Shown here piece after piece: positions 1 through 5,545 of a DNA stretch of 5,545 nucleotides. The stretch is from Alcaligenaceae bacterium (GTDB lineage: Bacteria; Pseudomonadota; Gammaproteobacteria; Burkholderiales; Burkholderiaceae): positions 1 through 5,545 of the forward strand of contig CANFEI010000102.1 of the NCBI GenBank assembly GCA_947445495.1. The letters run 5' to 3'. Every line of letters begins with the position of its first letter. Positions within the stretch are counted from its first letter, which is position 1. The notes under the pieces are model-generated. The model saw only the letters and a list, made by a program, of their open reading frames with translations, did not search any database and was not told the DNA's origin. The position numbers and the translations under genes were made by a program.

Positions 1-52
1 GCAATCAAACTTAAGAAAGTAGCAGCGAGTAGTCTATTGACTAACACGCCTA

Positions 53-1261
53 TTATTCCGGCTCACGTGCGAGGTACTCCACTGCGCTACGAACTCCGCG
101 CTCACCCACGTCAATTCCGATGGTTTGCATTGCTGCCTCAACACCAGACAAACAGCCGAGGATCATGGCTGAGTTCAGGTCACCGAGGTGACCGATACGA
201 AACACACGCCCAGCAAAAGGCCCGAGCCCGCCAGCAATCATTACCTGGAACTTGTCGCGTGCTATTTTGCGAATAAGTTCAGGATCAATCCCGGGTTTGA
301 CGAGAACCGCCGTCACCGACAAAGCACGCGCTTGCGGAACACGAGACAGAAACTGCAGATTACCCGCTTCAGACCACGACTGTACAGCCGCGTGCACAGC
401 ACCTGCCAAACGCGCATGACGCGCATGGACATTTGCCACACCTTCCTTAGCAAGCAATCCAAACGATGCCTGCATGCCGAACAATAAGTTCTGGGGCGGT
501 GTGCCACAAAAACGGCTATAGGAAGGACCTTTGCGACGACGCAACCAGTCCCAGTAAAAACGTGGGGCAGGATTTGCTGCGCACACTTTCATCGCTTTTA
601 CATCAGCAGCGCAAAATCCAACACCAGGAGGAACCATCAGCCCTTTTTGCGAGGCGCCCATGACAGCGTTCACACCCCACTTTTCCATTTCAAACGGAAC
701 AACACCAAGAGACGCTACAACATCCACCACAAAGAGGGCTGGGTGCTTAGTCGCGTCCATGGCTTGTCGCAGCGCCAACACATCGTTTGTCGTACTGCTG
801 GCTGTATCCGTATGCACAGTAAAGACGGCAACGATTTCATGTTTAGTATCAGCACGCAGTGCGTCTTGCACGGCCACCGGATCGATCGGATATCCCTCGT
901 GATAAGGCGTGCGCAACACCACAGCGCCCATCGCCTCAGCCATCAAGGCCCACGAATCAGAAAAGTGACCTGTACCGGGAATAAGAACTTTTTGTCCGGG
1001 CGCTAATAAGTTGACGATCATGGCTTCCCAGACACCATGGCCATTTGCCGCATACATGAACACTTCAGCAGACGGCGCGTTAAGCAACGCCTTCAAGCCT
1101 TCTTCGCACGCATCAATACAAGCATCTACGCGTGGGTCACCCATGTCCATCGGCTGATTCGTCATCGCATCCAACACGGCTTTCGGCACATTCGACGGGC
1201 CAGGCGAGTGCAACAAACGGGTGCCAGGAATGTAAGGGAAAGCGGCAGTGGGCGAAATCAT
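53..1261 (-). CDS. Class V PLP-dependent aminotransferase, serine/alanine-glyoxylate aminotransferase-like
   Basis: This 402-residue protein is a complete fold-type I aminotransferase of class V, likely cytosolic. Family members move the amino group of serine or alanine to glyoxylate, giving glycine plus hydroxypyruvate or pyruvate. Visible marks are the N-terminal substrate loop HSPGPSNVP (18-26), the glycine-containing cofactor segment AANGHGVWEA (71-80), Asp180 in FVVDVVASLG, expected to pair with the PLP pyridine nitrogen, and Lys206 in GASQKGLMVPPG, the expected Schiff-base lysine. Arg355 in RVFRIGHLGD fits the carboxylate-binding arginine near the C-terminus. The length is normal for the family. 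The ATG at 1261 is supported by GAGG (1269-1272) seven bases upstream. The gene is divergent from the TadE-like gene and stands alone here, so its neighbours do not reveal its pathway. Family assignment is firm, but substrate choice (serine, alanine or another amino donor such as aspartate) is inferred only broadly, so no symbol is given. Confidence 0.9.
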   Translation of the reverse strand: MISPTAAFPYIPGTRLLHSPGPSNVPKAVLDAMTNQPMDMGDPRVDACIDACEEGLKALLNAPSAEVFMYAANGHGVWEAMIVNLLAPGQKVLIPGTGHFSDSWALMAEAMGAVVLRTPYHEGYPIDPVAVQDALRADTKHEIVAVFTVHTDTASSTTNDVLALRQAMDATKHPALFVVDVVASLGVVPFEMEKWGVNAVMGASQKGLMVPPGVGFCAADVKAMKVCAANPAPRFYWDWLRRRKGPSYSRFCGTPPQNLLFGMQASFGLLAKEGVANVHARHARLAGAVHAAVQSWSEAGNLQFLSRVPQARALSVTAVLVKPGIDPELIRKIARDKFQVMIAGGLGPFAGRVFRIGHLGDLNSAMILGCLSGVEAAMQTIGIDVGERGVRSAVEYLAREPE

Positions 1262-1286
1262 TACTTATCCTCAAAAAAGTTACTTA

Positions 1287-1316
1287 ATTTTACCCGAGCC
1301 TAAGCATGCGAACTTC
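1287..1316 (-). promoter_or_regulatory. Possible promoter of the aminotransferase gene
   Basis: On the minus strand, TAAAAT (1287-1292) matches the sigma-70 -10 consensus at five of six positions and lies about 25 bases upstream of the start codon. That would leave a short leader holding the GAGG ribosome binding site at 1269-1272. The only -35 candidate at usable spacing is a poor GAAGTT (1311-1316, 18-base spacer). The call rests on the -10 and on its place in a divergent intergenic gap. Confidence 0.3.
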
Positions 1317-1322
1317 CACGAA

Positions 1323-1351
1323 TCGACATAAGAACAATAAAGATAAATACT
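1323..1351 (+). promoter_or_regulatory. Possible promoter of the TadE-like gene
   Basis: TCGACA (1323-1328) matches the -35 consensus at five of six bases, and AATACT (1346-1351) matches the -10 at four of six, with a 17-base spacer between. Transcription would be expected to start about seven bases later, at or next to the ATG at 1359. The stretch is AT-rich and lies between divergent genes. The -10 is weak, so this is a candidate only. Confidence 0.25.
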
Positions 1352-1358
1352 ACTGTCG

Positions 1359-1949
1359 ATGCAAAACAACGATCAGCTATTAGGGACGTCACAGGGGGGC
1401 GCCACACTCATCGAAACGGCATTTGGTCTCTTAGCCGTGTTGTTTTTCGCCGGACTCTGCTTAGAGCTTACGCAAGCGCATCAAACCCGACATCTGATTA
1501 GCCTGGCACTCCAGGAAACCGCCCGAGTAGCCGCTGTCACGCGCGCAAACCCGGAGCACTGGCGCCCAGTGCTTATTCGAGGACTACGACCAACTTACGC
1601 CAGCAAAGCAGCCCAGCATCAGCATGCTAGGTTGACCCGACTTCATGGTCTGGCACCTTATTCAGTCGAGGTCCTGCCGCATGCACGCGTACCGCAGACC
1701 CACGACCATGGCACCTTACTCACCCCCCCTCCTCCAGGGCAACCCACTGATGCAGTGTTACACCTCAGGCTCACCTATTTATATGTGCCTAAACAACCCT
1801 GGCTCAGGACGGCTATCAAGATGATGGGCGAGTTAAGCGCCATGCCACAAGGGGTGCACACGCGTCTGCTTAAGGCAGCGCGCGCCTCAGGGCTGATTCC
1901 TATCGTCGTGGAGTACAAAGTGTTGATGCACAGCGACCTGCCTGACTAG
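1359..1949 (+). CDS. TadE-like membrane-anchored protein with prepilin-like N-terminus
   Basis: This 196-residue protein has a short polar head, then SQGGATLIE (11-19), then one hydrophobic segment (about 20-40), and a mostly soluble, probably periplasmic remainder. Gly14 followed by Ala15 with Glu at position +5 (Glu19) matches the layout of type IV prepilin and Tad pseudopilin processing sites, where a prepilin peptidase cuts after Gly. TadE-family minor pilins share this single N-terminal helix with a C-terminal domain. After the helix come a basic, His-rich region (about 60-120), a proline-rich turn (PPPP, 123-126) and a beta-rich C-terminus (LHLRLTYLYVP, then IPIVVEYKVLMHSDLP at 180-195). 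The start at 1359 is the only reasonable one: an in-frame stop lies at 1344-1346 and the next Met is residue 156. No Shine-Dalgarno is visible. The gene is alone, with no tadB, tadC, cpaF or prepilin peptidase here, and converges on ftsB. Membership of the TadE group is inferred from architecture and is less sure than the prepilin-like N-terminus. Its function is unknown. Confidence 0.75.
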   Translation: MQNNDQLLGTSQGGATLIETAFGLLAVLFFAGLCLELTQAHQTRHLISLALQETARVAAVTRANPEHWRPVLIRGLRPTYASKAAQHQHARLTRLHGLAPYSVEVLPHARVPQTHDHGTLLTPPPPGQPTDAVLHLRLTYLYVPKQPWLRTAIKMMGELSAMPQGVHTRLLKAARASGLIPIVVEYKVLMHSDLPD

Positions 1950-1959
1950 CACGCAGCAT

Positions 1960-2295
1960 TTAACGCGGTGGGGGCTTGGCTCCTGCAGGCGGTGGCGACC
2001 CCTTGACTTCAGGCGGTTTAACCCCCGGGGGCAGCACCTGCACAAACACCTCGCCCTGCTTGAGCATACTTAACTCGGAGCGTGCGCGCTCTTCTGCAGC
2101 CTCGGTACCGGTTCGCAGATCTTCGATCTCAGCGGTCAAGGCTTTGTTACGGCCAGCTAGACCGTCATTCACCGTGCGTTGATCAGAGACTTTCATCTGC
2201 AAGTCCCAGACGTCAAACCAACCACCCCAACCCATCCACAAGGGATATTGGATCAGGCTGGTCAGCAATAACAATCCGACAAACAAAAGACGCAT
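1960..2295 (-). CDS. ftsB: Cell division protein FtsB
   Basis: FtsB is a small bitopic inner-membrane protein that joins FtsL and FtsQ in the divisome and helps activate septal peptidoglycan synthesis by FtsW-FtsI. The 111-residue product has a very short cytoplasmic start, a transmembrane helix (about 3-19), the aromatic juxtamembrane QYPLWMGWGG (16-25), a periplasmic coiled coil (about 30-62), and the family motif EERARSELSM (68-77) followed by KQGEVF. This closely tracks E. coli FtsB (QYSLWFG, EERARNELSM, PGETF). The tail from residue 89 is unusual, with 10 prolines in 23 residues. The ATG at 2295 fits GAGG at 2300-2303, four bases upstream. The gene lies 46 nt behind eno on the same strand, the usual betaproteobacterial order, so it is probably cotranscribed with eno. 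Its stop lies 10 nt from that of the opposing TadE-like gene. Confidence 0.93.
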   Translation of the reverse strand: MRLLFVGLLLLTSLIQYPLWMGWGGWFDVWDLQMKVSDQRTVNDGLAGRNKALTAEIEDLRTGTEAAEERARSELSMLKQGEVFVQVLPPGVKPPEVKGSPPPAGAKPPPR

Positions 2296-2314
2296 AGCAC
2301 CTCAGTGTCTCACC

Positions 2315-2329
2315 GCAGTCATCGACTGC
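2315..2329. repeat. Small perfect hairpin between eno and ftsB
   Basis: GCAGTC (2315-2320) and GACTGC (2324-2329) are perfect inverted arms of 6 bp around a 3-base loop, placed after the eno stop codon and ahead of the ftsB ribosome binding site. On the minus-strand transcript no U-run follows, so it does not look like an intrinsic terminator. It could instead protect the 3' end of eno mRNA or mark a processing point, but a short stem of this size could also occur by chance. Confidence 0.3.
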
Positions 2330-2341
2330 AGCAATCCGGTT

Positions 2342-3676
<1,335 letters not shown>

Positions 3677-3691
3677 TCATAATAAGCAGTA

Positions 3692-4543
3692 CTAGGCAAA
3701 CTGGGTTTCTAAAAACCCTTTTCGCTTGACCACGCGATCAATGTCTAGCAACGTCTCGAGCAGCGCTTTCATTTTCGCAAGCGGCACGGCATTTGGCCCA
3801 TCGGACAATGCTTTCGAAGGGTCCGGATGCGTTTCCATAAAAAGACCACTTACCCCTGCTGCCACGGCTGCACGCGCCAAGACTGGCACAAACTCTCTCT
3901 GTCCACCTGAAGAACTCCCCTGACCGCCAGGCAACTGAACCGAATGTGTCGCATCAAATACCACGGGGCATTGGGTTTCACGCATGATTGCCAGCGAACG
4001 CATATCCGAGACAAGATTGTTATATCCGAAAGAAACTCCGCGCTCGCACACCATGATGTCTTCGGCAACACCCGCCGCGCGCGCAGCATGGCGGGCTTTG
4101 TCGACGACCTGCACCATGTCATGGGGCGCAAGAAATTGTCCTTTTTTGATATTGACTGGCTTGCCGCTCGCGGCACAGGCCTCAATGAAATCGGTTTGTC
4201 GACACAAGAATGCAGGCGTCTGTAATACATCAACGATCGCCGCCACTTCAGAAACTTGATCTTTATCGTGCACGTCGGTGAGCACCGGCACCTTTAACGC
4301 GGCGCGCACATCGGCCAAGATCTGCAAGCCCTCATCCATACCCGGCCCACGATAGGACGTCCCGGAACTGCGATTCGCTTTGTCAAACGAGCTTTTATAA
4401 ATAAACGGGATACCCAATGCCTTGGTGATTTCAAGCAGCTGCCCCGCCGTGTCAAACGCCATCTGTCGAGACTCGATCACACAGGGACCTGCGATCAGAA
4501 AAAAAGGCTTCTCCAGACCGATATCAAATCCGCACAGCTTCAT
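3692..4543 (-). CDS. kdsA: 3-deoxy-8-phosphooctulonate synthase (Kdo-8-phosphate synthase), metal-dependent type
   Basis: KdsA condenses phosphoenolpyruvate with arabinose-5-phosphate to give Kdo-8-phosphate, the committed step toward the Kdo of the LPS core, in the cytosol. The 283-residue protein has the normal length and the family motifs: [13 protein letters not shown] (15-27), [12 protein letters not shown] (49-60) for PEP and A5P binding, PVLTDVHD (86-93), FLCRQTDFI (112-120), [13 protein letters not shown] (131-143), [13 protein letters not shown] (169-181) and [12 protein letters not shown] (197-208). Cys21 stands where E. coli KdsA has Asn26, and His200, Glu237 and Asp248 keep the spacing of the metal ligands of the Aquifex aeolicus enzyme (Cys11, His185, Glu222, Asp233). 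This makes it the class II, divalent-metal-dependent form. DAHP synthase and sialic/neuraminic acid synthases are distant relatives, but the KANRSS motif settles the call. The start codon overlaps the pyrG stop in TGATG, and AAAGGG (4549-4554) lies five bases upstream. Confidence 0.97.
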   Translation of the reverse strand: MKLCGFDIGLEKPFFLIAGPCVIESRQMAFDTAGQLLEITKALGIPFIYKSSFDKANRSSGTSYRGPGMDEGLQILADVRAALKVPVLTDVHDKDQVSEVAAIVDVLQTPAFLCRQTDFIEACAASGKPVNIKKGQFLAPHDMVQVVDKARHAARAAGVAEDIMVCERGVSFGYNNLVSDMRSLAIMRETQCPVVFDATHSVQLPGGQGSSSGGQREFVPVLARAAVAAGVSGLFMETHPDPSKALSDGPNAVPLAKMKALLETLLDIDRVVKRKGFLETQFA

Positions 4544-4554
4544 CAGGACCCTTT
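4541..4554 (-). promoter_or_regulatory. Ribosome binding site and stop-start overlap of pyrG-kdsA
   Basis: On the minus strand AAAGGG (4549-4554) is followed after five bases by the kdsA ATG (4541-4543). The A of this ATG is the last base of the pyrG TGA (4543-4545). The Shine-Dalgarno lies inside the last pyrG codons. This arrangement is typical of translational coupling and supports the two genes being one transcription unit. It also fixes the kdsA start. Confidence 0.75.
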
Positions 4555-5545
4555 GCGTTGTGTCTGATGCGCCAAGGCCGCTTGAATGTAGCTAGTGAAC
4601 AGCGGATGGCCATCACGCGGCGTGGAGGTGAACTCTGGGTGAAACTGCACACCCACGAACCAAGGATGGTTGGGAAGCTCCATCATTTCAGGTAGATTTT
4701 CAGTTGGCGTTCTGGCACTAATCACCAAACCGGCCTCTTCGAGACGCGGAACGTAAACGTTATTGACCTCATAGCGATGGCGATGGCGCTCGTTGACCTG
4801 CAGACCGTAAATCTTATGGGCCAACGTATCCGCTTTGACTGGACATTTTTGCGCACCTTTACGCATGGTGCCTCCCAAATCGGATTGCTCATCGCGTTTT
4901 TCAATACGCCCTTCCCGATCCAGCCACTCTGTAATCAATGCCACGACTGGGTGGGGCGAGACTGGATCAAACTCGGTGCTGTTGGCGTCGGTCAAACCCG
5001 CGACATATCGTGCAAACTCAATCACAGCCAACTGCATCCCCAAACAGATACCAAGATAGGGGACGTTGTACTCACGCGCATAACGAATGGCGGCGATCTT
5101 ACCCTCGGTTCCGCGCTTACCAAAGCCGCCCGGCACCAGAATGGCATCAAACGGTTTGAGTACGCTCACACCATGCTGCTCTATGTTTTCAGAATCAATA
5201 TATTCAACTTTGATGCGCGACTTGGTGTGGATCCCAGCGTGGATCAATGCCTCAGTCAAGGACTTATAGGATTCTGTCAGGTCGACATACTTGCCCACCA
5301 TTGCGATCCGGACTTCGTGCTCAGGATGCTCGAGCGAGTACACCAATTTGTCCCACATCGACAAGTCTGCGGCAGGCGGGTTTAAGTTCAGCGCCTCACA
5401 AACGAGATTGTCTAGGCTCTGTTTGTGTAGCATGGACGGAATTTTGTAAATAGAATCTGCGTCCCAAACCGAGATGACCGCATCAAGCGGCACGTTTGAG
5501 AACAACGAGATCTTGGCGCGCTCTTCGTCGGGGATGGGACGGTCA
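4543..5545 (-). CDS. pyrG: CTP synthase, 3' part (5' end outside window)
   Basis: CTP synthase makes CTP from UTP, ATP and glutamine, the last step of pyrimidine nucleotide synthesis. The C-terminal 333 residues are visible. The reading frame is open to the right edge (first residues [19 protein letters not shown]), so about 215 N-terminal residues, including the ATP-binding P-loop part of the synthetase domain, lie beyond position 5545. A TTG at 5505 is only an internal Leu codon, not a start. Visible parts, numbered from the first visible residue, are the end of the synthetase domain with DADSIYKIP (28-36), then a class I glutamine amidotransferase domain. This carries the oxyanion loop PGGFGKRG (138-145), nucleophile Cys167 in LGICLGMQ, and the triad partners His302 and Glu304 in [18 protein letters not shown] (254-262) is also typical of PyrG. 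All glutaminase residues are intact. The stop overlaps the kdsA start by one base. CTP is needed for CMP-Kdo formation, so the neighbour is metabolically fitting. Confidence 0.98.
   Translation of the reverse strand, partial: DRPIPDEERAKISLFSNVPLDAVISVWDADSIYKIPSMLHKQSLDNLVCEALNLNPPAADLSMWDKLVYSLEHPEHEVRIAMVGKYVDLTESYKSLTEALIHAGIHTKSRIKVEYIDSENIEQHGVSVLKPFDAILVPGGFGKRGTEGKIAAIRYAREYNVPYLGICLGMQLAVIEFARYVAGLTDANSTEFDPVSPHPVVALITEWLDREGRIEKRDEQSDLGGTMRKGAQKCPVKADTLAHKIYGLQVNERHRHRYEVNNVYVPRLEEAGLVISARTPTENLPEMMELPNHPWFVGVQFHPEFTSTPRDGHPLFTSYIQAALAHQTQRKGS

Noticed and set aside
30..43. A 5-bp inverted repeat (TAGTC/GACTA) downstream of the aminotransferase gene as its terminator
   Set aside because: The stem is short and AT-rich and no T-run follows on the minus strand, so it cannot be called a terminator.
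647..1006. A 119-residue plus-strand open frame opposite the aminotransferase gene
   Set aside because: It is antisense to the conserved PLP-binding part of a clear gene and resembles no protein family. I treat it as a shadow frame.
4777..5385. A 202-residue plus-strand open frame opposite pyrG
   Set aside because: It lies entirely antisense to strongly conserved pyrG codons, its protein shows no recognisable motif, and it has odd composition. Its length is explained by the codon pattern of the opposite strand.
5503..5505. TTG at 5505 as a start for pyrG
   Set aside because: The frame continues upstream through typical CTP synthase sequence ([12 protein letters not shown]) to the window edge, so this is an internal leucine codon of a gene cut by the window.
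4543..5545. Another glutamine amidotransferase (for example a GMP synthase or carbamoyl-phosphate synthase subunit) instead of CTP synthase
   Set aside because: The upstream DADSIYKIP segment, HRHRYEVNN and the [11 protein letters not shown] ending are specific to CTP synthase, and the kdsA-eno context agrees.

Overview
The window is an ordinary-looking chromosomal segment of a Gram-negative betaproteobacterium, most likely a member of the Burkholderiales and possibly Alcaligenaceae-like. The evidence is the minus-strand gene order pyrG-kdsA-eno-ftsB, together with FtsB, enolase and KdsA sequences of betaproteobacterial character. KdsA makes the Kdo precursor of LPS and FtsB is a divisome protein, so an outer-membrane-bearing cell is implied. 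The genus cannot be fixed from this sequence alone.

Layout from right to left on the minus strand: the 3' part of pyrG (CTP synthase, open at the right edge), kdsA (overlapping pyrG by 1 nt in TGATG), eno after a 63-nt AT-rich gap with a possible promoter, and ftsB after a 46-nt gap with a small perfect hairpin. A single plus-strand gene at 1359-1949 runs head-on into ftsB, with only 10 nt between the stops. It encodes a small membrane-anchored protein with a prepilin-like N-terminus (TadE-like). Divergent from it, across a 97-nt gap, lies a minus-strand class V PLP aminotransferase of the serine/alanine-glyoxylate type, which ends at 53. Positions 1-52 hold no recognisable gene.

How the genes fit together: PyrG supplies CTP, which is needed both for nucleic acids and for activating Kdo to CMP-Kdo. 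KdsA makes Kdo-8-phosphate from phosphoenolpyruvate and arabinose-5-phosphate, and enolase makes that phosphoenolpyruvate. The run therefore links CTP, PEP and Kdo supply, with the cell-division gene ftsB downstream. The aminotransferase and the TadE-like gene have no obvious functional tie to this run.

No mobile element, CRISPR array, RNA gene or broken gene was seen. I did not find a clear undescribed system. The points most worth a second look are the solitary TadE/prepilin-like gene, possibly read from a leaderless mRNA, and the metal-site residues that place KdsA in the metal-dependent class rather than the E. coli class.
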